Below are positions 12,201 to 26,085 of a stretch of DNA of 64,000 nt, one piece after another (position 1 is the first letter of the stretch; every line of letters starts with the position of its first letter). The DNA comes from Brachypodius melanocephalos (lineage: Eukaryota > Chordata > Aves > Passeriformes > Pycnonotidae), in NCBI GenBank assembly GCA_013398615.1, contig VZSR01000055.1, forward strand, positions 3,214,883 to 3,278,882. Reading direction: 5' to 3'. Below the pieces are notes generated by a model that saw nothing but the letters and a program-made list of their open reading frames with translations, was not told the origin of the DNA and ran no database searches. Made by a program: the position numbers and the translations under genes.

Positions 12201-13999
12201 ACTAGAGATGATATCTCCATGACAGGGACATTTAAAGAAACCCAGAAATTTAAAAAAAAAAAAATTGCAGAAACATGCTGTGATCAGAAACTGCTACAGA
12301 AAGGCTCCAGACCTAATAATGGACAAGGTACATGTGGTTTTCTCCATCCTGGAGCACTTCTGGGGGAGGCACAGCCCAACACTTGCAAGAGCCAGGGCCA
12401 GTAGGAATGCATTCATTTTATCCAATGAAAATGGATATTTTCATCTTTGTTTTGCTAAGAGATGGAAGGAGCATCCCATATCCTACAAACACATTCAGTT
12501 CCTCTGACATGGCTCTCCCAGCGTGGCCCACAATGACAAGTGAAAAAGAAGAGCCCATATATGGGAAAAAACTGATAGAAATGACACCATTTATATTTAG
12601 CTGCACGCAGAGTGAAATGCTTTGCATTTGCTTGAAAAAAAGAAAGAAAAAAAACCCTCCCAAACCAAATGGTTTATTATTGCAGAGCTATTCAGACATA
12701 TGGGTTCAATCCTGTCACTACATGAACAAACCTCAACTGACTGAGCATGTTCTTCCTCCTTGCTTTGTCTTGCCTCATCTTGAGGGGAACACAGACTTTG
12801 CTAAACCCCAGCTGGAAGGTGAACTTTGGGAAATTTCCCTAATATTGCCACCTTCAAACTAATCATATAAGCATTATTTACAAAGGCAAGGAGAATTCAC
12901 ACTTTAAAATTCTCTGCAGGATTCACTGAACAGTGTCTGAGCATTACATCTGCTGTGGTTAGGAGAAGGTTAATGCCAGATTCATTAAAAAAAAATCTTC
13001 AAATACAGTGCAGAATGGGGACAAAAGCCACCAGAACAGCTTTACAACCACAAGACTGCAGGTGGTTGTGACAGGGATTCCCTATCCATCACACTCTAGC
13101 ACATGAATAACCTAATGTGACAGTCAGAAGACTTGGAAAAGCAGCAAAAAACACACTTTGTGTCTTTTCCTGAAGCTTTGCTACCACACACAAGAAATTG
13201 CAGCCACTGATACCTGCAACAAATTAAAGCACTCAAGAGCTTTAAAAAGTTTATTTTAAGCAGCAGAGAATATTCTTTGATTAAAACAAACAAACCAACC
13301 CCTCGGGTCATTTAACTTTGTATTACTTACTAGAAGTGCTTAGAAAATGCAGACATTTGGGATAATGGCTGTCTTGACAACAGACTGAAATTCATTGTAA
13401 AGGCACCAGAACAGCACTGGGGAAAAAAAAAATTAGGAGATCCACAAACTGAAAGAGGCTGAAAAATAGTGTTTTATAGGATCAAAGCTGGAAACACAGC
13501 TTCAGCATGCCAAGTAGGACTTAAAAGGCAGACTGAAAAGTCCTCGGTCATTACATTCTTTAAAAAGGTAGCTCTGGCTGGGGCCAAAACCAGCAAACAA
13601 TTGAGGCCTTTTAAAACTAGACTAAATTTCTACACACCCTGAGATTGTGAAATGAGTAAGATTTTCAGAAAGTGCAAGCATGGAGGCACTTACACCACAA
13701 AATGAATGTCTGACCATGCTCTGAGAGCAACCTCTGGACCCTGGGCAGTGCACAGATCCAGCTGACACTCACCCCTGGTTCTTTCCTCTAGAGCCCTTCT
13801 GCATACATATTTCTTCTTGTCTCCTTAGAGACTGAAATCTGGGTTTATTTATCAAACACTTGCATCTCAGGGTCTCTCCAGTAATACAAGTCATTAAAAA
13901 AAAAAAAAAAAAGGACAAAGTGGAATGCTTTTGCAGGCAAGATAGTGTTCAGAATTTTGATATTCCAGCAACATAACACTTGTGCTGGGCCAGCCTTAA
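9225..13999. other. Upstream flank of the CD2-family gene and intergenic DNA
   Basis: The first 100 bases upstream of the start (minus strand) should include the promoter and 5' UTR; an ACTATATTC stretch near 9281-9289 is the only TATA-like string and is weak. I recognised nothing else. There is a 17-base poly-A run at 13896-13912. Confidence 0.4.
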
Positions 14000-14039
14000 T
14001 TTATTCAGCCTTTACACCTCATGTGCATTAAAGCAACAG

Positions 14040-14160
14040 GAATGCAGGTAAAGCAGCTGGCCATTTAAGTCTCTGCACAAATCTTTGATATCTTTGAGGC
14101 TTTGATCCATTCTTTCTACTTTTCCTGATGATTGAAGGTAGTACAGAGAACACAACTTTT
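14040..14160 (-). pseudogene. ERV integrase fragment
   Basis: The minus-strand translation contains QSSGKVERM, a hallmark of the retroviral integrase core. It lies directly downstream of the RT piece, so about a kilobase of RNase H and integrase sequence is absent. Confidence 0.65.
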
Positions 14161-14181
14161 CTCTATTCCTAAATTGTAGGC

Positions 14182-14700
14182 TTAGACATATCTTGGAGAG
14201 GCTTTGTTCAGTCTTCTGGTACCTTCCTGCCCTCTCCTGACCAAAAAAAGTCTCCCAAATACCCTCCCTTTTTTTTTACAGAATTGTAATTTGGCTGGGG
14301 AGACTTGACAGCTTTTAGCTGTCAAAGTAACTGGAATTAGATGTGTATTCCAGTTTTCCCTATTTGTACTTGCCATTAGCACATCATCCACACACTGTAT
14401 TAATACAAATTATTGGTTAACTCTCCTCTAAAGCTGCCTAGGATTTTCAAAAATAAAGTTGGCAATCCTGCAAACCCTTGAGGAAATTCAGTCCACTTTT
14501 ATTGCTTTCCTTCCCAGGTGAAGACAAAATTATACTGAGATTCTGGATGCACCATTATACTGAAACAAGCTGGGCACAAATCAATTACTGTAAAACATTT
14601 TGCATTAGCCAGTATCATGTTTGTAGTTGTTGAAATATCAGGAACTAGAGTCCTGGAAAAACCTATAAACTGATCTTCCACCTGAGCTTAATTTAGGTTT
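14182..14700 (-). pseudogene. ERV reverse transcriptase fragment
   Basis: The minus-strand reading shows FTVIDL, a short PQGF motif, and then the palm box at about 14380-14400, where the expected YxDD reads CVDD. Stops and frame changes separate the pieces. The lost active-site tyrosine context and the stops make it non-functional. Confidence 0.75.
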
Positions 14701-15354
14701 TTTTAATCAGCAAGACAGGAGTATTACAGGGAGACTCACAAGAGAGAAAACCCTCAATTATTGGTCTTATACCTTCCCTTGCTTCCCAAGATATCAGCTA
14801 CTATTTTAAGGAGGGAGCTGTACTGGATTAGTTGGCCTTAATAATCCACAGGACACCTCTGAGTTCCTGGGGTATTTCTTTCCCCCTTCAGTCACATAAC
14901 CATCGTGATGTTTTGGTACATCACCCACTGAGAGTCACCATGTGAACACACAAATTCCTTGTGGCGAACACTGCAAATGTGCCCGAAATTGTGTAACAAA
15001 TAACTCCCCACCAAATCTGCTGGTGCTGATTCCAATGATTACCAGACTGTGGATGTATCTGTGCCATCGTGCCCTGGATACAAAGGTAGCTTTACCTTCT
15101 ATTCATACAACATTTACTTTACCCTTAATTGTTGATCCTTTATGGGGGGTTGTTAATGTCACATAAATTATGCTGCTATCTATCAGACGTGCCTTAAGTT
15201 TCATCTCCAATTTAATCTATAATTGGTTCCCTAAAGTCCCCCAAGGGGATTACTTTTGTATCTCCTTCCACTGCTGGGGCTTGGGGGCCTGGCCTGATCA
15301 TTGTTCATCGCTTTCATTCGGCTCCCGATTGATTTGATTTTCGCTTTGTTGCTC

Positions 15355-15500
15355 TCATAGTTCCTGTCTCAGGATCACAAGACATTCTCTTTCCAGTGTC
15401 TTGGTTTTATTGCAGCAATCCTTTGGACTTCTCCAATTTAAATTTCCATTTCCCTTATTTCCATTATTACCCCTTTGTCCTGTGAAATTCCTGCCTTGCA
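15355..15500 (-). pseudogene. ERV gag nucleocapsid-like fragment
   Basis: A Gly/Asn/Lys-rich stretch is followed by a degenerate zinc-knuckle (DCC, then RECL) where a CCHC motif is expected. The histidine and the normal spacing are lost. Confidence 0.42.
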
Positions 15501-16054
15501 GAGCAGCTGCTAACAAGCCAGCCTTTTCCTGCTGTTTTCTCTTCTGCCTTATCTTAGCCTCATCCCAATGCTGCAATAATTAATATCTCCTCTATGAGCT
15601 TCCCATGCCAGCCCAGAGAACACTGGTTAAAATGATTAACATCTGGGGTCACTTGATCTACAAATAAGGAAACAAGCAAAGACCCATCATGCAGGGCTTC
15701 TGGGTTCATTCCACCACCCAGTGAATGCCTTGTCAGCATTATCCTCCCTTTGTTTCATTAACCATTTCTTAAACCCTCTTCAGCATAATCTTAAGGCATC
15801 TGATCCTGCCTTGCTCTGGTAATAGGAACTGTCTGGCTCTGCCCACACAGTCCTACCATCCAGCAGACTGTTCTCTATTTTCCTGCATAATCAACACTTT
15901 CCCTTTATGGGGTAAATAGTTTCCAGTAACCATCAAACATCCGAACAAAAAGGGTCACATGCAGTAAAAATTCCCGCAATCACTCACTGAGCCTTTCACT
16001 CCAGACTCCTTCCTGGAGCCTGGGCATTTGCTGCTGCCAAACCACCAAATCTGC

Positions 16055-16201
16055 CAGACCAAATGGCACCATTGCTTCTGCCCTCACTGCTGCACAAGGA
16101 ATGGGGGGCTTGCACAGCTGTCGAAGGTAAACCAGAAAGAGGAACAGAAGGAATGATAGAGCAAATGGGAAGCAAAGGAAACAGAGACACATCTGCAGCA
16201 C
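16055..16201 (-). pseudogene. ERV gag capsid-like fragment
   Basis: The minus-strand translation shows a short stretch (PFGLADLVVWQQQMP) resembling the start of gammaretroviral capsid (Pro-Phe, Asp-Leu, Trp, then Pro). It runs into a stop near 15980. Continuation is broken. Confidence 0.5.
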
Positions 16202-16250
16202 CTGCCTGAGCTTGTATGGATTGCAGTGACTAAGGAGATGCCTTGGTTTT

Positions 16251-19200
16251 GTTCTTGTTCTTTATCTTACCTTGTATAATGGCCATCAGATCCATCATAT
16301 CACCAATTATTCCAAACATTACAAAAATGAGTCTGAGCTGGGAAATGGTCTTCAATATTAGTATTAAACACATTGTGTAGTCACTGTTAAAACTGCCCAC
16401 CGATGGCCCCTTTTGGGCTCTGCTCCTAAATGCAGTCACAGCCAGACAGGTATCTCAACACAAATCCAGAGTCCTTTTTCTTGGCAACCCATGGGTACCC
16501 ACCAATTTTGCTACAATTACTCCAGATTTCTGATAATGCAGTACACCTCTTACTAAACCTTGTGCCATCTCCAAATTGAATTCATTATGCAGAATTACAG
16601 AAATTCAACCACCTTGCCTCTTTCTGGTTGGGTCCCAGCACATTCCCTGTGACAGAAGTAGATGAATTCACTTGTCCCACGGCTCATACACTCCCCATGA
16701 GATGCCACACCCAAATAGCAGATATAGGGGTTCCATCTGGGTTAAAAATTCTGCTGCAAAACTGATTTGAGATGTTTGTCTGCTGAGGAAGAAAGGTACA
16801 CAAGAACAGAACCACAAAAGTGTTTATTTCATGATCGTGAGACCCCCTCCTTCATTAGAAGGGATTTTAAGGAGTTTGTATACAACTAGAAAAGACAGAC
16901 TAAGCATGGTGATCTGACAGCACACAGACACAGTTTTGCCCCCTCCCCTCACAATCAGGACCTTTACAGCATTTTCAGACTCGCAGTTGTGCACTGCCTT
17001 TGCCACCCCGTGGTCAACGCAGGCACAGCTCCAGACCTTCCCCTTCCACTGCCCAACACAAGCTGGTGTTTCTGAATCCTCCTCTTTAGAGCAACCTGCC
17101 AACATTCCACCTCGTGGTTGTTACTGCCTCAAAATTCAGGGAGGATATTGTGGTCAGTTTTGAAAATCAATAGTTAAGAAATCTCAAAAAAACCCCACAG
17201 TCACCCTTCAAATCCTCAAATCCTGGAGGGCTGCAGTGACTGAATTCTGCAGGAGAGCAGCCATCAAACACCAGTAAGGACAGCTGGTGACCAGTAACTG
17301 CAGTTTTAAAGCATTTTCACCCAAACATCATTACAACTTCCCCTGCAAAGCATTCCCATAAGAGTCTAACAAGTTTTCCTCAGGTTCTCATTGATCAGTG
17401 TGGTGCTGGCAGGAAAATCACCAGTATGGGGACTCACACAATGGTGAGGACTAACTACAGGATGCTCCATAAGTAATTATGGAAATCTGAGCTGAGTAAC
17501 ATCCTCCATGAGGAAGTATGTTGTTTAAAGCAGAAAGCAAACAAAAATGTCTGTTCACAGCCAAAGCCAAGTTTCTACAGTTACTAGATTTGTCTGTTTA
17601 CTGAAAACACAGAAAAAGCATAAATTGAAACCTCAAGTCTTTGCCACAGCTCACAAGCAGAACATCTGAATTTCACTTCACTTTACCCACTACCTCCAGC
17701 ACTTCCTAGATCTACAAAACACAGCAGGAAAGGAGCCCAAGAGGACACATCTGTTCCCTGGACAGCCAGCTCACACATGATGCTCTTGTGTTGCAATGCT
17801 CAGCACTCCATTGCAGGAATCACTTGTGACCACATCTTACACAGGCACCTCAGGGTGCCAGCAGGGCCTGCTCCCTTTGCTTCCTGCAGATCACATCCTG
17901 GTGCTGAAAGGAGAGACTGTCATTCACCTCTGCAGAATATCTCCCAGTGCCATGTTCCTGCATCCTGCCTAGTCTGAGATGGTCTAGAACAGCCTCAGAA
18001 TTCTTCATATATCCCTCATGGTACCAAAACATGAAGCATTTGTCCAAGCCATTTCTTTTTTTCCAGATCACCTGAAAAGTGCTTCAGCTTTGTCTATGTT
18101 AGATTCAAGAATGAGATCCAAGAACCAATAAGTTCTGTAATTCCTTTAAATGTTTATGCTCCTGAGGGAAGAAAAGCATATCTACTCATTATTGGGATAC
18201 ATTCCACAGAGAGTGACCACAAGCAGGATTATTCCTTTTATCTCTTGTTAATTGGAAATGTTCTTCCTTTACTATATTTATTTGAAATACTAGCCTGAAA
18301 CCAACACAGAGAGATTCACTGTGAGTGCTTTAATACCTTACTTTGTAATAAAATAGCTTTTTTTCATTTTAACAGCATTTCTTCCAGCCCACATGCTTAC
18401 ACAGATTTTCCTCACTGCAACAAGATGTGCAGGAGGGATCTACAGGAAATCATATATATTTGCTTTCTGAAATCTCCTACTAGCTTGGAAATACTGCCAC
18501 ACACGTTTACAAATTATCAACTGGAAGCCTGCACACAGCCAGGGCTTGTTGTTGAGAAGGGAGCAGGTAACAAAAGAGGTCCCTGAACAGTTCCCCCACC
18601 ACAAGAAGGTCCATTTCCTTGTCAAGCTGAGGAAGCATTTTACTTGGGTTTGATTTAGAAAGAGAGAATCCTACTGGGAGGTCACAAGTCATAGCAAGAG
18701 TGTGTTTTGAATCAGCATCCATCAGATATATTAATGCCTAGGGACACATCTAGAATATTGTCTTTGACATTGTAAAAAACTGAAACAAGCATTTTTAACA
18801 GCTTCCCTACAAAACTGGGTCCTGACATTTGCAACAGCTGCTATGTCAGAAGTGGAAACAAACCCTATCCTTTTGTCATAAGTTGAATTTGGCATGTCTG
18901 AGTTATACAATTACTGTAGTCTGAATGAAAATAACTCCCATACAAATGATAATTGCTTGCTTCTAAAAATCTAACTGCTTCTGGGTAAAGATTATTTTGT
19001 TCTGACTAGCAAAGATTCTGACCACATTGAAACCACCTGCCTTAAGACATTTGAGCCCTTTAGCTATTTCAAAATAAGATGGGACACATTTCAAACAGCC
19101 TCCTGTTGGTCTCTTCTCATACAAAGTAGAAGGGAAAAAATTTCCCTGGTTCCCATCTCCAGGAACCAGAGTAAGAGCTCTAATTAAAGGGCAGAAAAAC

Positions 19201-20150
19201 CAAGTTACTCCACACAGCAGCAGCACCCATTTTTTACTTCACATTCTTGTATTGCTCTAGCTTGAGTCAGAGATGGCAAATTCAAGCCACTGAAGCAAAA
19301 AACAAAATTTTGTTCATGCTCCTCAAAATTTCCTTTGACTTCCAGGACTACCAGAAGGGCAGGGCAGCTGGAGTGGGGACTGACAACATCAAGGGAGCAG
19401 GGCAGGGAGGAAATTCTCTCTCATCCTCCACTCAGGCTGCAAAATGCTGGAACTAGAGGGGAAGGCGACTGGGAAGACAAGAGGTCATTAGGAAGAGAGA
19501 CAAGTACTTATTTTTGTGGCTCTCCAACAGCCCTGAAACCACAAACAGAGGAGGGTGTTGAGATAGAGAAGCAGGAAGGCAGAACAAGGCATAACACTCA
19601 AAGCTCTGTGCCAGGTGAAAACCAGTAACATCTCACAGGCCAGGATGCTCAGAATTGGGAGGAGAGTCCTAATCAGTATTTTGTAGGTCCCAAAACCTCC
19701 ATGTTATTCCACTGTGGGTCAGACTTCATGAAGGCTAAGGCAGCTTTCAGCAAACCTTGCTGGCCTGAGTTGGCCTCAATATCTATGTTAACACGTATTT
19801 AAAAATATTTCTAGCTGGCAAAGTCAAGCACTGTATAGAGACAAAAAAAAATACAAGATGTGAAAGAATTTAAAATTAGCACCCAGTAATTAAACAAGGA
19901 AGTTCTATAAGAGCTCAGCACATTTAGGAGCACATTTAAATGGCTGTGTTTAAAAGTCTAACTGTAACATCTTGCTTTCAGTCTTGTAGCAGAAGCATAA
20001 ATGCTAATTGCAAGGGTAACAAACCTTAAATCAAGAATATAGCATGCAGGAGTCTCATTGAAATGATCATATCAGCTCAAAATGAACTGACATGAACTTT
20101 TGCCAGGTAAGGTTCACATTAAATATTAAAAATAAAATTACACAGTAAAA
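16251..20150. other. Intergenic DNA, little recognised
   Basis: I see no confident gene. A cysteine-containing minus-strand reading frame of 93 codons at 16824-17105 (stop to 16824) is noted but unidentified; it might belong to the provirus leader or be chance. Confidence 0.35.
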
Positions 20151-20154
20151 GTGA

Positions 20155-20325
20155 ACAAGCATTGGAAAGAGCTGCCCAGGGAGGTGGTAGAGTCACCATC
20201 TCTGGCAATGTTAGAGGCATCTGGATGGGATGTCTTGGGAATATGGTTTAGGAGTGATTATGGTTGGTGCTGGGTTAAGAATTAGACTGGAAGGTCTCAG
20301 AGGTCTCCCAATCTCAATGATTTTT
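20155..20325 (+). mobile_element. CR1 LINE 3'-end fragment
   Basis: The text GCTGCCCAGGGAGGTGGTAG, then TGGTTTAGGAGTG and GACTGGAAGGTCTCAGAGGTC, matches the 3' tail of bird CR1 elements in plus orientation. It is truncated and diverged. Confidence 0.75.
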
Positions 20326-23300
20326 TGGAAAACAGAGGCAGCAGTGCCAACTTTAACATATAATCTATACATCATAACACAAACAAGTGTCCAATCCACA
20401 CAGCCCAACACAGAAAGACAAGGACTTTAGAGTGAGCATTTCCACTCACCATACAGCCCCCTAAAACTCTTTGGAAGAGACAAAGCTGTGGGAGCTGCTG
20501 CACACCGTGGCCATGTGCCACCCTCCATCCTCTTTCCCAACCATCCAGAGCCCCGGTGTCCCATTAGGGAAGACAGGAATGTGTTGGCCAAGCTCAGTGT
20601 TACTGTGCATCCAGCACTGTAAGGACCCAGTTCTTGGGGACAGCTGATCCAAAAATGCTGCTCCAACTAAGGACAGCCAAGGTCAAAAAAATAACAGCCA
20701 CATGCTCTTCCATCTATCACAGACACATCACTGTGAGTTGAAAGCACAGCACATGGAAAAAAGTCACTAACAAACAGTTGAACATGATTATAGAAATCAG
20801 GCTGAAACTGATGATATTGGGGGGTTGAAAACATCACTTGGGAACTGGGATTCACTTCCAAATCCAACTACTAAAGTGTATGGTCTCTAAATAGCCACTA
20901 AAGCCTGGCTTGTCCAAGTGCCACACATCATGCACAGAAGGCTTTGTACTTTTCCTCCTTAGCAGTTTCATAAAGCCAAAATGAGAAATTTCTTTAAATT
21001 CCTGTCAAGATTTATTATGAAATAAAGCCACAAATGGCATAAACTGATGTTAAAAAGTATTACTGACAGCTGATGAACCAGATATTTCCATTCTCTGTAA
21101 ACACTGACACAACTCTCAACTCATACTCAATTAATAATATCTAATAAGCCAACTCTGTCAAATTATATTTGTTTTATTAGTATTATCTTGCTAGAGTTTA
21201 TTACAGTGCTCCTTCAAACATTAAATCTTTAAGAGGAAGCTGTAAGCTTAATTAATTAATATTCTATTTTTAATTGCTTGCCTTTTTCATATTCCAAATA
21301 TACTGATGTAATTCCATTAGCTGAGGTCTTTTATTTCCCACTGGAATTAATTTCAAGCAGAAGCTGCTTAACAACAGCAAGTGCAGCATGCTTAAACACT
21401 TTAGGAATATAATTTTGTTTCAACCCAGCACCCAAACGTTGTTCTGGTCCTGCAGTTAATAAACTCACAGCCTAAACCTCTAAGAACACATCCACACCAG
21501 ATATTCCAAACCAGATTAGCATAAAAACATGCTGTTACTAGGGAATTACTAGGAATTAAGTAAATTTTCTTACCTTCAGAAATAACAAGTGCACACAATG
21601 CAGCCTGTGATTAATAATACTCAATATTTTAAATAATTATTATAAAATGTGAATAATTATAACATCATTTTTAAACAGGTAACACTTCAAAAGCAACCTT
21701 TTCTTTGCAATTATGTACACATTTCTTCATGGGCTTGTTCATCAGGAAATCTTCAAGTCCCATTAAGTTATATTCACGTATTCTTGCATGCTAATTATTT
21801 CCTTACTGAATCTGAGCAGAAAATTTTTAGATAGAATAGCTGCTTCATTGAAAAAAAAAATCATCAACTGCCAGCAGTGTCTGCTATGAATTTGTGTGTG
21901 AGTTTCCCTTTTTTCCACACCATAAGTGCGACACTGGAGATTTGCATCGTCAGGCAACTTTTCACAGCCAAAAGAAATCCAAAGGTGTAGCTGCAGGTCA
22001 GCAAAGGAAGAATAATTGCTAGAGATGGAGTTGCATGTCTGGACTGGCAACTGCTCCTCTGGCTCTCAGCAAAAATACTCTTAACACTGCCAAAGCTCCT
22101 GTTTGTGTCTGGTGCACATCTTTATCATCAGAATGTGAAGATGTCTCAGAAAAAAACCCTACATTACAGTTACCTGCAGCATCAGAACTTGCCCCAAGGA
22201 AACAAAAATTATGTAAAACTGTGTAACCTCATACAGAAATCCAAAGCAGTGCCCTGCATCCTCCTCAGCTTCCAGTTCTGCCTGTGGATGTGACAAGCCA
22301 TATGAAGCCACAGGAGACAGTGCAAAGCACTCCTTGATATGCCAAGGGAGCATATGTGAAAAAGCCAAACTCCTGCAAATCTCTAAGAGAAGCCCGTGGT
22401 TCCAACGCCTCTCTGCCAGCTGAGCAGTCACCTCAGAAAGTCAATTTATTTCTGGAGTTCACAGAATGTGATTTCCCAGCCTGACAGGCAGCCTGCAGGA
22501 GGAAGTTTCCCTTTGCAGTACATGCACTGCACCAAGGCCACAACTTGAGCAGCAAATTATTGATTGAATCTGTCTTTGCTGCCTCCTGGTCTTGCACAAA
22601 TCACTGCCTTCAACAAGGAACAAGGAAAACTGCACATAGGGCAGGGCTGACACTCAGGATGACCAGCAAAATAGCCTGTTCTCCTCCTCAGGAGTTCTGT
22701 CTATCTCCCTGCTTGTCAAGCAATGCCTTGAACCCCAATTCAGCAAGTACAGGGTCAGAGAAGAACATGCTTCCAAAAGCCTTCAAATGAAACAAATGTC
22801 AGCTGCCTCACAGTGACTCTCCAAAAAAAAACTGCTTGGTGCTGTTTACAGACACCCAGAAAGAGAGACAAACCTCAAAGGCAACCATCTGAAAGATTCC
22901 AGCCTGAGTAAAAATACATGTTGCCATCCAATCAATAAATCAAGCACTTCTCACATGCAAACTTTCATTGCTGCCTTCATGGGATGTGTTTGACCACAGC
23001 TTTGTGGGTCTCTTTACTGCCTGATTTGTGCAAACGTGCAGACTGTTGTGAAAACCACAGCACTTGGAAAACAAACCACCCATGATTACATATTCATAAG
23101 GAAAGGCAGGGAAAAACCACAAACCAGCTCCTTTCAACACAAAAGCAAGCAAATTAAATATTAAAATTGCAAGAAATATGCACAAAAAGCCAGCAAACAC
23201 AAGAAGTCTAAACCATGTGCAGTCCTGCAGCAACTCAGATCTAAATGAACAGGGCAGCTTAACGAAACCAGATAAAAGCTGGATGTCTGTCAGTGCCATT

Positions 23301-25984
23301 GGCAGCAAAAGTCATTCAGCTTCCAAAGATCTCTGAAGGAGAGCAGCTACACCAATAATTAACATATTTTGCTGTAACAAGGATGGACAGAGTGCAGCCT
23401 CAGAGGCGCCTTCCCCAGCATCAATCCTTGCACCACAGCCTGCACAAAGGTCATTAAATGACGTCCACAAGCAATGCAGGTCCCCAGAGGCACCAATGCA
23501 TTCACCCTCCTGCAGATGTGCTGGCAATGGCACAGCTCCTCTGCCTTCCTGCCACACCACACTGGGGATGCTCCTCCTCACGTGGATGACAATTTATTAG
23601 GCAGCCAGTAAGTAGCTGAACCTTTGCACAGCCCAAACTAGCAGCAGGACTTGCTGAGCAGTGCTAGTTGGGGTTTTAGCTACAGCTTTACACCAGATTC
23701 AAAGTGGAAAGATGTTGCCTTGCACCACCAGTCCTGCTAAAACCACTGCGCCCTTCGTTATTCTCATGCCATGAAGAATTGTGTGCCTGTACCTGTGCAG
23801 ATGTTTGCAGGCAGCTCTGCCTAAGCTTTTTATTTTAAGCTTTGTCTTGATCGTTGGATCCTCAGGCAGTCATGGTAATTAGAGGAGGCTCAGGAGAAAA
23901 GCAGCTGAATAACTGCAGCCTCCCTTGGCTGTGCAAAACCTACACAGAGCAGTAGCCTCCAGTAGTCTCATAATCATTGTTAATCATTTCTTCTCAGCAC
24001 CCACAGACCACTGGAGCCCAGATAATTTGCATGTGCCATTACCTTTGGGCAGACGAGGCTGGTGCATGCAATTTCAGGTATGCAGACTTGGAACTTGTCA
24101 GCCCAAAGACAAAATATTTTTAACAAAGGAATGGAGCTGCAGTGGGACCCAAGGCTGCTCCCTTTCACTTTGCATAACGCAATCACCCTGATGAGGCTGG
24201 CAAAATAAATATTTAAACAAATAACCATGCTAATATAGCTCAGTCCCTGGATCAGCCATAACCTAAAATGAAGTAATTCAACAACACGCTGCCTGAGGAA
24301 AAAAGTGGGGAAAGACTGACCCCTTCAGTACAAGAAGGTCTTATTCCCCAGATATCTGAGAGAAAAATACAGCTTTCTTAGCACACCCCAGCACATTTAT
24401 ATGATTTTAAAAATTAACAAAGCAGAGTTAAAGTGATGAAAAACAAGTTTCAATTTCTCTCTGGTGAAAAACAAGCTTTCAAATACACATAACAAGCACA
24501 TCATTCGTGCTTCTCCTTCCAATTCTCCTACAATTGTACACATTTCCCTTCATCTATTCTGATTGGCTTCCCAATGCTGTTATATGCCTGATGTCCTTCC
24601 ATACATTAGAACTCCTTTGCTACTTCCCCAAAAACTGCTGGAAAAATGCATGCATACTGGTCACTTCCTTTTGCCTAACTTCTGCCACTCAGCATGATCT
24701 TTTTGAATGTTTTCTTCCAAATACCTAATCAATGCTCTGACACAGGCTCTGCTTCTCCAACGAAGCCGATCTCCTAATTCACTTAGCACAAACAGAAAAG
24801 AATGAGAGAATTGACTCACAAATCACCAAGTACAATACTGAGATCTGTCTGGGTATTACAAATACACTTGGCAGGCAACAGCAAGCTTCATCAATGCCAG
24901 ACTCAAGGGACAACTGCAGGCCGTGATCTATGATGTTTGTTTGCCTTTTACTTGAGGGTTTCATCCACATTCCTTAAACAAGGCTTTTTTCCTCCCACAG
25001 GCAAGTGTCAGTTAAATAAGGGAGACTGCATCATCCTTCAAGCAGTCTGAAACGCCTCAGTGAAAAACATGAGGGACAACCACAGTGTTTTACTGCAAAA
25101 CTTACACATTTTAAGGGCACTTTACCCTTTATATGTCGAGTTCTTCCTCTAGACCTCTTAGATTACATTGTGAGCATAATTAAAACTAAGAAATCAGTAG
25201 GTATTATTGTTTGCAGATACAGAAAGCTCGAGAAAGAAGTTTACTAGAATATCATATTCAGATATTTACAAGGAAGACACTATTAAGAACAAATGTGTAA
25301 AACTGTGATGCAAATAACAAGGTAAGTTACAACATAAGAGAGCCCTGCTGCTGCCACTACATGAACACAAAGCTGGGGGCACAACCTTTGAGCAAAGCAG
25401 TTAGCGCACAGGTGAGCTGGATTTAGAAGGGTCTCACCAAGGAAGCTGTCGTAGTCGAGACGGCCACTGCACTCAGAGTGCTTCAGTAAAAACTTCAGGG
25501 GGCTTCAAGTATCAGGATTTTGTTATGCAAAAAGTCTTTCATACCTTTTCTATGTATCCTATGTGCAGCTCCACCAGCTCTGGCTCTTACTCTCCTTCTT
25601 CTCTCTTCCTCCTGCAGTCCCGGCTCGCTGCTTCCTGTCCCTGGCACGGCCGCCTATGCCTGTCTGTCCCTCCTACAGTGGCTCACCTGATCTGTCCCTT
25701 GACCGACCTCCTGTCCCTTTGTCCTCGCAGCACAGCCAGCAAACTCTCTTCTCCACAGCATAGCCAGCCAGACTCTAACTAACTGCGACTGACTCCCTCA
25801 CTCTTTATCACACCCTTAGCCTTGAGGGCACGGCTGTTTCCACTCTTCGGTGATTAACACAGCTGCAAGGTATCAGGGGTAAGATTTCCTTTAGCTCTAT
25901 CTCAGTCTTCCCATAGGAAGCAGCACTCAACAGCTTGTTTTTCTTAAGGGCAGGCCTCCACCTTCAGGAGGATCTTCAGTGTGA
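20326..25984. other. Intergenic DNA, little recognised
   Basis: No gene or exon was supported. It is AT-rich at 21.0-21.7 kb. The part from about 25430 to 25920 resembles an LTR in base composition and phrases but could not be confirmed. Confidence 0.35.
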
Positions 25985-26085
25985 CTCTGTATGGTAGTCC
26001 TTTCAATGCCTAACCATGGTTTCAATGAAGAATTTTTTCTAACATCCAATCTGAGCCTCCCCTGGTGCAACCTGGGGCCTTTTTA
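25985..26085 (-). mobile_element. CR1 LINE fragment, antisense
   Basis: The stretch with GAAGAATTTTTTCTAACATC and AATCTGAGCCTCCCCTGG is the reverse complement of the bird CR1 segment encoding the common AGGGGAGGCTCAGGTTGGA region. It is short and diverged. Confidence 0.65.

Larger units (their letters stand above)
14000..16250 (-). mobile_element. Degraded gammaretrovirus-like endogenous provirus (gag-pol remnant)
   Basis: Read on the minus strand, this keeps retroviral order: a capsid-like piece near 16.1 kb, a nucleocapsid-like piece near 15.4 kb, reverse transcriptase at 14.7-14.2 kb, and an integrase piece near 14.1 kb. All parts are broken by stop codons and frameshifts. RNase H and most of integrase are missing between the last two. 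No LTR pair, envelope or intact reading frame was found. The class assignment rests on the form of the RT and capsid fragments and is an inference. Confidence 0.72.
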
